Source of the DNA: Eubacterium uniforme
GTDB taxonomy: Bacteria; Bacillota; Clostridia; Lachnospirales; Lachnospiraceae
Assembly: GCF_900167115.1 (NCBI RefSeq)
Contig: NZ_FUXZ01000014.1
Location: 1 to 64,000, forward strand
DNA: 64,000 nucleotides
Direction of reading: 5' to 3'
The notes below the pieces were generated by a model. The model saw only the letters and a list, made by a program, of their open reading frames with translations. It was not told the origin of the DNA and did no database searches. Positions 1 to 9,027 of this stretch are shown one piece after another (the first letter of the stretch is position 1; every line of letters begins with the position of its first letter). A program made the translations under genes and the position numbers.

Positions 1-215
1 ATTACTTTTAGTAACTTTTCTGCATCACATCTTGGACGACCTGTTTTGTAGCCTTTCCCTTCTACAAAGTATGGTGTTAGGTCGATGTGGTCCATTACAT
101 CACAAAAAGTATAAACCGGATCAGAAATATCAATTAATTTTTCGATAACTAATGGTAATTTTAGTTGTTTTAATGTATAATTATCATTGGTTTTATAATT
201 AGTTAGTTGTAACAT
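1..215 (-). CDS. IS1182-like transposase, N-terminal part (runs off left edge)
   Basis: The minus strand from an ATG at 215 reads without a stop to the window edge, giving about 71 residues. It resembles the N terminus of IS1182-family transposases: a segment reading DHIDLTPYFVEGKG followed by GRPRCDAEKLLKV, the conserved N-terminal (DUF772-like) block. The catalytic DDE part would lie left of the window, so activity cannot be judged. An SD is weak (TAGG just before ATG). The gene sits 86 bp from the rpoD stop codon and has its own end structures at 231-297. Family assignment rests on the recognisable N-terminal motif only. Confidence 0.75.
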   Translation of the reverse strand, partial: MLQLTNYKTNDNYTLKQLKLPLVIEKLIDISDPVYTFCDVMDHIDLTPYFVEGKGYKTGRPRCDAEKLLKV

Positions 216-230
216 AACCTAATTATACCA

Positions 231-266
231 AAAAGTAGCTATGAGCGCGAGCTCATAGCTACTTTT
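231..266. terminator. 16-bp perfect hairpin inside the IS end
   Basis: Arms 231-246 and 251-266 are perfectly complementary with a 4-base GCGA loop. On the minus strand the hairpin is followed by TTTTTGG, so it can act as an intrinsic terminator. It lies between rpoD and the transposase start and is the first terminator-like structure downstream of rpoD. Many insertion sequences carry such a structure to block read-through into the transposase gene. Confidence 0.65.
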
Positions 267-300
267 CTGTTAGGGGAGTTTTTTTACAGCCCCCATTATT

Positions 301-1434
301 TTATAAAAAGTCTTTAATTTTCTTACTTCTAACAGGATTCTTAAGCTTTCTAAGTGCCTTAGCTTCAATCTGTCTAATTCTTTCTCTTGTAACATCAAAA
401 ACCTTACCAACTTCTTCAAGTGTTCTTGGATGTCCATCATTAAGACCAAATCTTAAAATAATAACCTGTTTTTCTCTTTCCTTAAGATCATTAAGTAAAA
501 GATCAATATGCTCACGAAGCATGTCTCTTTCAACAAATTCTTCAGGAGTAACTGTATTATTATCAGCAACGAAATCACCAAGGTTTGAATCATCCTCTTC
601 ACCAATAGGTGTTTCAAGAGATGCTGGTTCTCTGGCAATCTGCATGATTTCTAATACTTTATCCTCTGTCATATCAAGTGCTTCAGCAAGCTGAGATGTT
701 GTAGGTTCTGCTCCAAGTTCAAGAGTAAGCTTTCTTTGCATCTTTGACATACGGTTAATAGTTTCAACCATATGAACTGGAACTCTGATTGTTCTAGCAT
801 GATCAGCAAGTGCTCTTGTTACAGACTGTCTAATCCACCATGTAGCGTAAGTACTTAATTTGTAACCCTTTTCATAATCAAACTTTTCAACACCTTTAAT
901 AAGACCTAAATTACCTTCCTGAACTAAATCAAGGAAACTCATGCCTCTACCAGTGTATCTTTTTGCAATACTAACTACAAGACGTAAGTTAGCTTCAATA
1001 AGTCTCTGTTTTGCAACAGGATCTCCCTCTGCTTTTCTTTTAGCAAGGGCAAGTTCTTCATCAGCTGTAAGAAGTGGTACCGTACCAATTTCCTTAAGGT
1101 ACATTCTGACTGGATCCTCTGTTCCGACGCCTTCAAGCAGTTCTACTGCACTAAGATCTATGTTCTCTTCATCTTCCAATTCGGGAACAAAGTCATCTTC
1201 ATCAAGTGGCTCTAACAAAGTATCGTCAACAAATTGGTCATCATCCACATCATCAATCTGAAGGATATCGATTTTATTCTCTTCTAAAACCTGATACAAC
1301 CTATCTGTTTGATTCTCGTCAAGTTCAACATCCTTGAAAACTGCATCGATTTCATAGTTTTCAAGCACACCCTTTTTACTTTTTCCGAGTTCTACAAGCT
1401 TCTTAAGTTCTTCTTCGAAAAATTCTTCCTGCAT
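301..1434 (-). CDS. rpoD: RNA polymerase primary sigma factor (sigma-70/SigA)
   Basis: This is the housekeeping sigma factor that directs RNA polymerase to -35/-10 promoters. The 377-residue protein has a very acidic N-terminal region 1.1 (about 1-95), then [12 protein letters not shown] (region 1.2), region 2 with [13 protein letters not shown] (region 2.3-2.4), region 3, and region 4 with [20 protein letters not shown] (4.2 helix-turn-helix) near residue 350. Length is normal for Firmicute SigA. ATG at 1434 is chosen over an upstream GTG because AAGGAG lies six bases before it. The gene has its own strong promoter (1498-1526). Unlike the usual dnaG-rpoD arrangement, the gene just upstream is a lipid kinase. 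Confidence 0.97.
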   Translation of the reverse strand: MQEEFFEEELKKLVELGKSKKGVLENYEIDAVFKDVELDENQTDRLYQVLEENKIDILQIDDVDDDQFVDDTLLEPLDEDDFVPELEDEENIDLSAVELLEGVGTEDPVRMYLKEIGTVPLLTADEELALAKRKAEGDPVAKQRLIEANLRLVVSIAKRYTGRGMSFLDLVQEGNLGLIKGVEKFDYEKGYKLSTYATWWIRQSVTRALADHARTIRVPVHMVETINRMSKMQRKLTLELGAEPTTSQLAEALDMTEDKVLEIMQIAREPASLETPIGEEDDSNLGDFVADNNTVTPEEFVERDMLREHIDLLLNDLKEREKQVIILRFGLNDGHPRTLEEVGKVFDVTRERIRQIEAKALRKLKNPVRSKKIKDFL

Positions 1435-1480
1435 CACTTGCTCCTTTCGCCGACCTCAATTTACACTTTCCCAATTGTGT

Positions 1481-1496
1481 ATAAGGGTAGCCTTAT
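1481..1496. promoter_or_regulatory. Inverted repeat at the rpoD transcription start
   Basis: ATAAGG-GTAG-CCTTAT forms a perfect 6-bp inverted repeat immediately downstream of the rpoD -10 element, about where transcription should start. It may be an operator or a 5' hairpin on the transcript. Function is inferred from position only. Confidence 0.35.
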
Positions 1497-1497
1497 C

Positions 1498-1526
1498 ATA
1501 ATAACCCATTTTTTATAAATTGTCAA
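1498..1526 (-). promoter_or_regulatory. Vegetative promoter of rpoD
   Basis: On the minus strand TTGACA (1521-1526) is separated by exactly 17 bases from TATTAT (1498-1503). This is a near-consensus sigma-A promoter about 65 bp upstream of the rpoD start codon, so rpoD is transcribed separately from the upstream kinase gene. Confidence 0.85.
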
Positions 1527-1569
1527 CATTTCTGTGCATTTTTTATTTTTATCAACAAATCCAAATCAT

Positions 1570-2454
1570 TTATGATTTAATTTCAATAGCACTAGGAATT
1601 ACACTTATTTCTACTTCTTTATGGTTACCCGCAAACTCACCATCAACTGTCCATGGAATCTTCTCACTAGAAATAACCTTAACATGCTTAGCTTTTCTCT
1701 TAATTACACGATCGCTTTCTTCCTTAAAACCACTAAGTACTCCAAGAACCTCATTTAAATCAGGTGGTCCCTGTATACTCTTAACAAATAATAACTCAAA
1801 GATACCATCATTAAGAGAAACATCCTTACCTGTAATTCCCTTAAATCCACCAGCTGATGTAGCATTTGTTATCATGGCATAAAGGAAATCATCCTCTATT
1901 ATTTCTCCATCTACGTCTAATACAACGTGATAGTTTCTAAGTTTTGGAAGACTTCTAATACCTTCTAACAGGTACGCAGGATGTCCTAAAACATTTTTAA
2001 GATCCTGCGAAGTACTATATGAAACTTCAGTAAATGCACCAAATGCTGCAATATACACAAAGTATCTTTTGTTAAACAAACCAATATCAATAACGTATTC
2101 CTCTCCATTTATTGCAACATCCATTGCATCTTCAATAGACTTAGGAATACTTAAACTATTTGCGAAATCATTAGTACTTCCTGTTGGGATATATCCAAGA
2201 GTCGGTCTGTCTTCAATACGCATCAAGCCATTTATTGTTTCATTAAGCGTTCCATCACCACCACTACAAATAATATGGTCAACAATTTCACCATATTCAA
2301 CCACTTTTTTTGTAGCATATCCCTTTTCCTGTGTAGGCACAGCTATAACATCATAACCTACCTTTGTACATTCATCAATAATCTCAGCAACATACTCAGA
2401 TATAATTGTTTTTCCTGAATATGGATTATAAATAAATAATAATCTCTTACCCAT
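1570..2454 (-). CDS. Diacylglycerol/lipid kinase (DgkB/YegS family)
   Basis: The protein (294 residues) is a soluble lipid kinase of the diacylglycerol kinase catalytic family, which phosphorylates diacylglycerol so it can re-enter phospholipid synthesis. The N terminus has the family block FIYNPYSGK, the nucleotide-binding SGGDGTLNE at about 64-72 and GYIPTGSTNDFA at about 95. Length is normal for DgkB. GGAGGG precedes the ATG. It begins 14 bases after the aminopeptidase P gene, so it is probably the last gene of that operon. Exact lipid substrate (diacylglycerol, undecaprenol or other) cannot be told from the sequence. Confidence 0.9.
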   Translation of the reverse strand: MGKRLLFIYNPYSGKTIISEYVAEIIDECTKVGYDVIAVPTQEKGYATKKVVEYGEIVDHIICSGGDGTLNETINGLMRIEDRPTLGYIPTGSTNDFANSLSIPKSIEDAMDVAINGEEYVIDIGLFNKRYFVYIAAFGAFTEVSYSTSQDLKNVLGHPAYLLEGIRSLPKLRNYHVVLDVDGEIIEDDFLYAMITNATSAGGFKGITGKDVSLNDGIFELLFVKSIQGPPDLNEVLGVLSGFKEESDRVIKRKAKHVKVISSEKIPWTVDGEFAGNHKEVEISVIPSAIEIKS

Positions 2455-2468
2455 AATATCCCTCCATC

Positions 2469-4307
2469 TTACGATAACATTCTGGTTTCCTTACCTAACC
2501 ACTCCTTCTCTTCTTCATTTAAATAAGGTGAAATTTTCTCATATACTATTTTATTATAATTATTTAACATTTCAATATCAGATGCATCAAGATACTTTGT
2601 ATCAACCGCATCAAGATCAACAGGACAAAATGTAATTGTTTCAAACTCCATAAATTGTCCATATTCATTCTCTTCTGCTTTTTTACAAACCAGTTCGTTC
2701 TCTATTCTAATACCAAATTCATTCTCAATATACACGCCAGGTTCTATGGTTGTTACCATACCTTCTTCTAATACACATCCATCATTTCTTTCTGGTACCT
2801 TTCTCCATCTAAAACCATTAGGTGCTTCATGAACAGATAGCAAATACCCAACGCCATGACCTGTACCACATTTATAATCCATACCAAGCTTCCATAACGA
2901 ACCTCTTGCCAAAATATCAAGATTAAGTCCTGTACATCCATATAAAAACTTAGCATCTGATAAATTTAACATCCCCTTTAATGTTAATGTATAATACATC
3001 TTTTCTTTATCAGAAAGTTCTCCTAAAACAATGTTTCTAGTAATATCCGTCGTTCCTTCAAAGTAATGTCCTCCACTATCAACTAAAAGCATCCCCTTAG
3101 GTTTTAATATAGCGCAATCTTTTCCTGCCTCATAATGCATCATGGCTGCATTGCCTCCATATGCACTAATTGTATCGAAACTTAAACCAATTAAACTTTT
3201 ACACTCTTTTCTAAATTCATATAATTTATCTGCTGCCGATTTTTCGGTAATTTCAATCTTACCAATATTATGTTTTAGCCAATATATAAACTTAGTTACA
3301 GCAACCCCATCATAAATATGCGCTTTTCTTAAGTTTTCAAGTTCAACTTCATTTTTAACTGCTTTGAAAGCTGTTGTAATGTTAAACTCATCAACATAAT
3401 CAATTTTTAACTCTTCTAATATCTTAAGTAATCTATAACTACTCATTGATAAATCAACTAAAAGCTTATAATTACCAATCGAAGAATCAATAACTAATAA
3501 CTTCTTTATGTCTTCATAAAAATCTTCATATTTCTTATGAATAATCTGGTTATATATCTCTGTTCCCTCTACATTCTTATTAAGTGCTTCTTTAACATTT
3601 GCATTTTCATTAGAATAAATGTATATCTTATCATTTGTTAAATATACAAAGCTTAAGAATACTGGATTACACTCTATGTCATTGCCTCTTAAATTAAGAA
3701 GCCAAGCTATATCACATAGGGATGATAAAACATAACCATTAACATTTTTCTTTTTCATGTAATCTCTAACTCTTTCTATTTTAGAAAGAACACTTTCACC
3801 CGAATAAGTAATTTGCAAATCATAAACTTTTTCAAAACGTAATTCACTTCTATCTTCCCAAACATAATCCAGAAGATTAATATCGCATAGAATCTCTCCG
3901 TCTCCGATTGAATCTCTAAATGTTTTTCCAAGACTTGAACTAATCATTCTACCATCAAAACCTAATGTTTTGTATTTTTTCTCAGCAAATACTTTCGCAA
4001 TTAGTTCTTCCTCTTTTAAAACATCCTTCTCTCCCATCTTCATAAGAATCACTTTGCTTGTGCTAAGTTCAGATTCTGCCTGAATAAAATATCTTCCATC
4101 AGTATAAAGATATGCTTTTTCATCAGTTATAATAACACTTCCATTACTTCCACTAAAACCAGTGATGTAATAAACTTCTTTAAAGTAATCCTGTATATAC
4201 TCACTACTATGAAAATCCGATGTGGTTGTATAATAAACGTCCACATTTTTATCCTTCATAACTTCTCTTAACTTTTTTATTCTATCATTAACACTTAATA
4301 TTTTCAT
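2469..4307 (-). CDS. Xaa-Pro aminopeptidase (aminopeptidase P, M24B)
   Basis: This cytoplasmic metallopeptidase removes N-terminal residues that precede proline. The 612-residue protein has the three-domain layout of long aminopeptidase P: two creatinase-like N-terminal domains (about 1-320) and a pita-bread catalytic domain. Metal ligands are visible: Asp in LLVDSGGHYFEGTTDITR (about 408 and 419), His in GTGHGVGYLLSVHE (about 480), and Glu in TIEPGVYIE (about 520) and IRIENEL (about 532). The start codon overlaps the stop of the upstream secreted-protein gene as ATGA, implying translational coupling. No signal peptide is present. Confidence 0.93.
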   Translation of the reverse strand: MKILSVNDRIKKLREVMKDKNVDVYYTTTSDFHSSEYIQDYFKEVYYITGFSGSNGSVIITDEKAYLYTDGRYFIQAESELSTSKVILMKMGEKDVLKEEELIAKVFAEKKYKTLGFDGRMISSSLGKTFRDSIGDGEILCDINLLDYVWEDRSELRFEKVYDLQITYSGESVLSKIERVRDYMKKKNVNGYVLSSLCDIAWLLNLRGNDIECNPVFLSFVYLTNDKIYIYSNENANVKEALNKNVEGTEIYNQIIHKKYEDFYEDIKKLLVIDSSIGNYKLLVDLSMSSYRLLKILEELKIDYVDEFNITTAFKAVKNEVELENLRKAHIYDGVAVTKFIYWLKHNIGKIEITEKSAADKLYEFRKECKSLIGLSFDTISAYGGNAAMMHYEAGKDCAILKPKGMLLVDSGGHYFEGTTDITRNIVLGELSDKEKMYYTLTLKGMLNLSDAKFLYGCTGLNLDILARGSLWKLGMDYKCGTGHGVGYLLSVHEAPNGFRWRKVPERNDGCVLEEGMVTTIEPGVYIENEFGIRIENELVCKKAEENEYGQFMEFETITFCPVDLDAVDTKYLDASDIEMLNNYNKIVYEKISPYLNEEEKEWLGKETRMLS

Positions 4308-7285
4308 TTCTTATTACTCTTCTTATTCTTCTTACCTATTACCTTTTTCTTAGAAACCTTTTTCATCCTAACCACTTTGATTTTTACTTTTTTAATTGGA
4401 CCATATTCACCATAAAAAGTATCTCCCTGTACTCTCTTATAACATCTAACCTTAATATAATATGTCTTTCCTGGTTTTAACTTTTTAGTTTTAAAAGATA
4501 GACTTGATGTTTTCTTTAAGTCAGAATAACCAGATCTCTTCTTCCTGGAAAACTGAACCTGATATTTAACGCCTCCAGTTCTCTTCTTAAGTTTGATTTT
4601 TACATAACCCTTTTTATCCAGTTTAGTTGTAACACTCTTTATTCGTGTTTTCTTAGGGAAAATCTTAAATTCCTTAATTAATGTTCCATTGTAAGAATCA
4701 ACACCTTCAATAATTATTTTACCAATACCAATATTAACATTATCCTGGTATCTAATAGTATAATCATCATCTTTTGATAAACTCATACCCTTACATACTA
4801 ATTGAACGGTTGGACAAATTGCTTTCCCAGTATAAACATAAGTATTTTCATAATAAACATCAGCCTGATTAATACTTATTACTTTTACACCCATCTTAGT
4901 AATTTTAACGTATTTAACCTTAAATGAATATTCTGCTTCATTACCGCATATATCAACAACTTTTACGTTAAAAATTTTTGTATCATTATTTAAGAATTCA
5001 TACTCTTGGGTTAATTTCTTTTCACTACTATCTTTTATGTCTCTATTAGAATATACATGTTCATTATTTACATATAAATCATAAATACCAATTGTTGGAT
5101 TAATATTTACATCATATGTATATTTCTTTTTAGACACTCTAACCACACCGATAGCATTAGCTAAACCCTTATCAACGCTCAAGCTTAGCCCATCACTATA
5201 TATAACACCTTTTATTGTAAAAATGTTACTTTCTTCGCCATTTTTAAGTAAAACAGAATATGTATTAATACCATTCTTAACAAAAACACGAACCTTAAAA
5301 TCATAAACATGTTCTAAATCTGTTTTTGTTATTTCAACATTTTTATTATTTATTTTAAAGGAATCTGGTATTTTACCAACTATTTGTCCTTTTATTATAA
5401 ATTTACCACTATCGACTTCATCCTTCGTAAGTACTGAATATGATTTTAAATTAATGTTTTTAATCGTTGTTTTTTCCAAGTCATACTCAGACAAATCAAA
5501 ATCATCACATAGTAGCAATTCACTACTATCATCTGTTTTTTCTGCTTTATAAACTGCATTACCTGCCATGTCCATAAAGAAACATTCAACATTTTTTTCA
5601 TCTGCATTTAAATTATAATAATACTTTCCACTTGTATTTCTACAATCAGATAGCAAATTAATCTTTTTGATTTTACCATTTGAACACATTGTAAAATATG
5701 GATAAATCATATTATTATCATAAGCTGTAATCTCTAATTTTGAATCTTTAATGTTTAAATTAACAACCGGTGCAACACTATCAATTACTACATTAAATGT
5801 TGCTTTTTCAAAATCATCATTTTTACTAGCTCTAGAATTAATTACATATTGATAGTTTCCATCAGGATAATCACAATAAGCCATTCTTTTTTCATCATAG
5901 TATTTTGTTTTAAATCCTATAGGAATCGAACCATTAACATCATAACTTCCTAAATCATTATTAATATTTTTACCTTTTATGGAAACATTAACTTCACGTA
6001 TTTTTCTATCCGACTTAATAACTGGTCTTATCTCACCATATAAGCCATTAGGAGATAATGCTATATAATCATTACTATAATAATCCTCATATTCACCATT
6101 TTTTCTTCTAGTATATAAACCTAATCTATTACCATACTTATCCATAAAATATGAATTATCAAAATCAATAAGTTTTCTCTTACCGAAATTACCTTTATAC
6201 ATAAGAATTGGTATTGATAAGTCAAAATCTCCATCAAACTCAATGAAGCCTTCAACATAACAATCCTCAAGTTCTGGTGTTTGAATTAACATTGTTACCT
6301 TTGCACTTGAAAATGCTGGTACTGTAACACTATCCTTAAAAGATGTTATCTTGCCATCTTTACAAGTTTTAAGTTTCTCATCATTTTCGTTTGCCATATA
6401 AAGTGGGCAATCCTTAAGTTCATAAGTAACATCTACATCACCATAATTTTTTAGTTCAATTTCTACTAACGTATCATCTTCTTTTGAACTTACTTCACCA
6501 AGTTCAACCTTTGCCTTTCCATTAACGCTTGCACATACCTTACTCTCTAAAAAGGCTTCGTCGTTTATAACTCCTGCGCCTTGCTTTCTAACTGAATATG
6601 GAATTTCTCCATCATACTCAACTTGAGAAGTATTCAATAAACAATTATTAATATAACTTAGTATTTCCTCGCTACTAAGTTTTCCATTAACCTGTTCTCT
6701 TTTCTCTTCGAGAAGTTTCTTTACATGGTTTAAAGAATCTCTAAAAGATTCATCTTCTTTATCATCAACTAGACAATCAGGTTTACATGATAATGAATTA
6801 TTTGCAATTTCAAAATCTTCACTTAATACTTCATTTATTCCAGCTATAGCTGTAACATATTCAGAATCAGCATAGCTTTTTAATTCATACTTTCCAAATC
6901 TATTTGCTTTTTTTTCAAATGCAGATGATAAAAGTAACTTACCTTCATTAAAGGCTTTTTCAAGTGAAACATTTGCTGTATCTGTATTACTAGCTCCCGC
7001 ATCATAACTTAATACAGCTATCTCATCATCACTTTCAATAATTTTATCGATTTCATCTGAAAGTTCATAATCCATGCAAAATGATTTAATTAATTTCTCA
7101 TTTTCATTATAGTAATCACCGATATTTAACAAGGCCTTTTTAAGTACCTCTCTGTTATCCCTACTAAGATTTTCACTTTCATTATTCTGATTTTCATTAT
7201 CCAACGCATACACGCCAATGCCTGTATCCATATTTCCAACTAATACAACCATTGAAAGCGCCATGCAAAGTAACTTTTTCTTCAT
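4304..7285 (-). CDS. Large secreted protein: C5a-peptidase-like subtilase remnant with Ig/FnIII tail
   Basis: A 993-residue exported protein starts with a signal peptide (cleavage near VYA-LDN). GGAGA precedes the ATG at 7285, preferred over an upstream TTG. Residues about 190-240 resemble the last helix of the subtilase domain of C5a-peptidase-type S8 proteases, ending in SVRKQGAGVIN. This is followed by the Fn3-like domain that normally comes next (VPAFSSAKVTMLIQTP, then GFIEFDG and SIPILMYKGNFGKR). No Asp, His or GTSMA-type Ser catalytic motif exists upstream, so the proteolytic domain is missing. The C-terminal part has an Ig-like module (about 812-870), a fibronectin-III-like module and a Lys-rich end. 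It is translationally coupled to aminopeptidase P and follows an ABC exporter. Likely a surface or wall-bound binding protein. Confidence 0.7.
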   Translation of the reverse strand: MKKKLLCMALSMVVLVGNMDTGIGVYALDNENQNNESENLSRDNREVLKKALLNIGDYYNENEKLIKSFCMDYELSDEIDKIIESDDEIAVLSYDAGASNTDTANVSLEKAFNEGKLLLSSAFEKKANRFGKYELKSYADSEYVTAIAGINEVLSEDFEIANNSLSCKPDCLVDDKEDESFRDSLNHVKKLLEEKREQVNGKLSSEEILSYINNCLLNTSQVEYDGEIPYSVRKQGAGVINDEAFLESKVCASVNGKAKVELGEVSSKEDDTLVEIELKNYGDVDVTYELKDCPLYMANENDEKLKTCKDGKITSFKDSVTVPAFSSAKVTMLIQTPELEDCYVEGFIEFDGDFDLSIPILMYKGNFGKRKLIDFDNSYFMDKYGNRLGLYTRRKNGEYEDYYSNDYIALSPNGLYGEIRPVIKSDRKIREVNVSIKGKNINNDLGSYDVNGSIPIGFKTKYYDEKRMAYCDYPDGNYQYVINSRASKNDDFEKATFNVVIDSVAPVVNLNIKDSKLEITAYDNNMIYPYFTMCSNGKIKKINLLSDCRNTSGKYYYNLNADEKNVECFFMDMAGNAVYKAEKTDDSSELLLCDDFDLSEYDLEKTTIKNINLKSYSVLTKDEVDSGKFIIKGQIVGKIPDSFKINNKNVEITKTDLEHVYDFKVRVFVKNGINTYSVLLKNGEESNIFTIKGVIYSDGLSLSVDKGLANAIGVVRVSKKKYTYDVNINPTIGIYDLYVNNEHVYSNRDIKDSSEKKLTQEYEFLNNDTKIFNVKVVDICGNEAEYSFKVKYVKITKMGVKVISINQADVYYENTYVYTGKAICPTVQLVCKGMSLSKDDDYTIRYQDNVNIGIGKIIIEGVDSYNGTLIKEFKIFPKKTRIKSVTTKLDKKGYVKIKLKKRTGGVKYQVQFSRKKRSGYSDLKKTSSLSFKTKKLKPGKTYYIKVRCYKRVQGDTFYGEYGPIKKVKIKVVRMKKVSKKKVIGKKNKKSNKK

Positions 7286-7299
7286 GTCTGTCTCCAACT

Positions 7300-9027
7300 C
7301 TATCTACTATTATACATTTCGTAGTACATTCCACGTTTTTCTAATAATTCATCGTGATTGCCACATTCAACAACCTTGCCATCTTTCATTGCAACTATAA
7401 TGTCTGCATTTCTAATTGTTGATAATCTATGAGCAACAATAAAACTTGTTCGTCCTTCCATCAATTTAGCAAATGCTTCCTGGACCTTTATTTCAGTTCT
7501 TGTATCAACAACACTTGTTGCTTCATCAAGAATAAGCATAGGCGGAACCGCAAGCATAATTCTTGAAATACATAAAAGTTGCTTCTGTCCAGCTGAAAGT
7601 GAACCACCATCTTCCTTTATGTATGTATCATATCCGTCAGGAAGTCTCATAATAAAATTATGACAGTGACTCTTCTTAGCTGCCTCAATAACTTCCTCAT
7701 CAGTAGCATCTGGCTTACCAACTATAATGTTGTCTCTAATTGTTCCTTCCTTAAGCCATGTATCCTGTAAAACCATTCCAAATCCACTTCTTACGGATTC
7801 TCTTGTATATTCTCTACTATCTACATTATCGATGCTAATTTTACCATCTTTAATATCATAAAATCTCATTAAAAGATTAATGATTGTAGTTTTACCACAT
7901 CCAGTTGGTCCAATAATTGCAACCCTCTGTCCACGCTTTACATCAATATTAAAATTCTTGATAAATTCTTTATCATCAGTATATGAAAAAGCAACATCAT
8001 TTATGCAAACATCACCATTAAGGCTATTAATATCTAATGTCTTTTCGCCTGTCTCTTTTTCATATTCCTCATCTATTAATTCAAACACTCTAGATGCACA
8101 TACCAAAGAATTTTGTAATTCAGTAATAACACCTGAAATCTCATTAAAAGGTTTTGTATACTGTTTTGCATAACTTAAAAATGATGTTAATCCACCAACT
8201 GTAACATTCCCCTTTATAACTGACATTCCAGCAATCATCGCAACAAATGCATACACCAAACTATTGACGAATCTTGTTGAAGGATTAACTAATGATGAAT
8301 AAAACAAAGCTCTAAGTGATGATTCACTTAAACTCTGATTTATTTCATCAAATTCATCAATCATGTCTTTTTGCTTTGAATATGCAGTAACTAATTTCTG
8401 ATTAGCTATTGCTTCTTCTAAATTTCCTGTTAATTCTCCTCTTGTTACCGACTGTTCTGTAAAAAACTTATGTGTATTCTTAGCTATAAAACTTGCAACA
8501 AAAAATGAAATCGGAGTTAACACAACAACAACTAATGTTATCTTTAAACTAATGGATATCATAAAAATAAGCGTAAAAATAATCGACACCACGCCTGTAA
8601 AAAGATTAGAAAAACCTAATAATAATCCATCCGCAAACTGATCAACATCAGCTATAATTCTACTAACTGTATCCCCCGTGCTTTTTGAATCAAGCATCTT
8701 AAGTGGTACTTTCTGGATCTTTTCATATGCATCTCTTCTTATATCTCTTGTAACATTATAAGTAATATTATTATTAATAGTACTCATAATCCACTGTAAT
8801 ATGCCTGATGCAATACATACTAATAGTATTCTAAAACAATATATATACACATTATCAAATTGTACTTTATTTTTCCCAACTATACAGTCTATGGCTTTTC
8901 CGCCTAATATCGGAACATATAAACTAAGCGCAACTGATAAAGATGCCGTAATAATTGAAACGAAAAGAAGACCAACATACTTTCTTATGTATTTTAAAAT
9001 TCTTAATCCTGTTTTTTTATTATTCAT
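7300..9027 (-). CDS. Heterodimeric ABC exporter, subunit with consensus Walker B
   Basis: A 575-residue half-transporter combines an ABC_membrane domain (about 1-310, six helices) and a nucleotide-binding domain. The NBD has Walker A GPTGCGKT (about 372), a variant signature LSAGQKQ (about 474), a consensus Walker B LILDEATS with catalytic Glu (about 497), and an H-loop VAHRLS. ATG at 9027 has a GAGG site and overlaps the end of the preceding ABC gene by eight bases, so the two subunits are translationally coupled. In heterodimeric exporters such as BmrCD or TM287/288 one ATP site is degenerate. The variant LSAGQ here would face the degenerate Walker motifs of the partner. Substrate unknown. 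Confidence 0.9.
   Translation of the reverse strand: MNNKKTGLRILKYIRKYVGLLFVSIITASLSVALSLYVPILGGKAIDCIVGKNKVQFDNVYIYCFRILLVCIASGILQWIMSTINNNITYNVTRDIRRDAYEKIQKVPLKMLDSKSTGDTVSRIIADVDQFADGLLLGFSNLFTGVVSIIFTLIFMISISLKITLVVVVLTPISFFVASFIAKNTHKFFTEQSVTRGELTGNLEEAIANQKLVTAYSKQKDMIDEFDEINQSLSESSLRALFYSSLVNPSTRFVNSLVYAFVAMIAGMSVIKGNVTVGGLTSFLSYAKQYTKPFNEISGVITELQNSLVCASRVFELIDEEYEKETGEKTLDINSLNGDVCINDVAFSYTDDKEFIKNFNIDVKRGQRVAIIGPTGCGKTTIINLLMRFYDIKDGKISIDNVDSREYTRESVRSGFGMVLQDTWLKEGTIRDNIIVGKPDATDEEVIEAAKKSHCHNFIMRLPDGYDTYIKEDGGSLSAGQKQLLCISRIMLAVPPMLILDEATSVVDTRTEIKVQEAFAKLMEGRTSFIVAHRLSTIRNADIIVAMKDGKVVECGNHDELLEKRGMYYEMYNSR

Larger units (their letters stand above)
1..297 (-). mobile_element. 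IS1182-like insertion sequence, right-hand end
   Basis: The element comprises the transposase start plus its non-coding terminus. Read on the minus strand the outer end begins with GGGGGCTGTAAAAAAACTCC, a G-rich terminus like that of IS1182 elements, followed by a perfect 16-bp hairpin. The boundary is inferred to lie between about 295 and 300, within a few bases of the rpoD stop codon (301-303). The other end, any target duplication and the matching terminal repeat are outside the window. Confidence 0.6.

Noticed and set aside
222-227. TATAAT as transposase promoter
   Set aside because: It lies only six bases before the presumed ATG and has no -35 match.
941-1261. 106-residue plus-strand open frame within rpoD
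   Set aside because: Antisense shadow of the acidic region of rpoD with Ser-rich low complexity and no SD.
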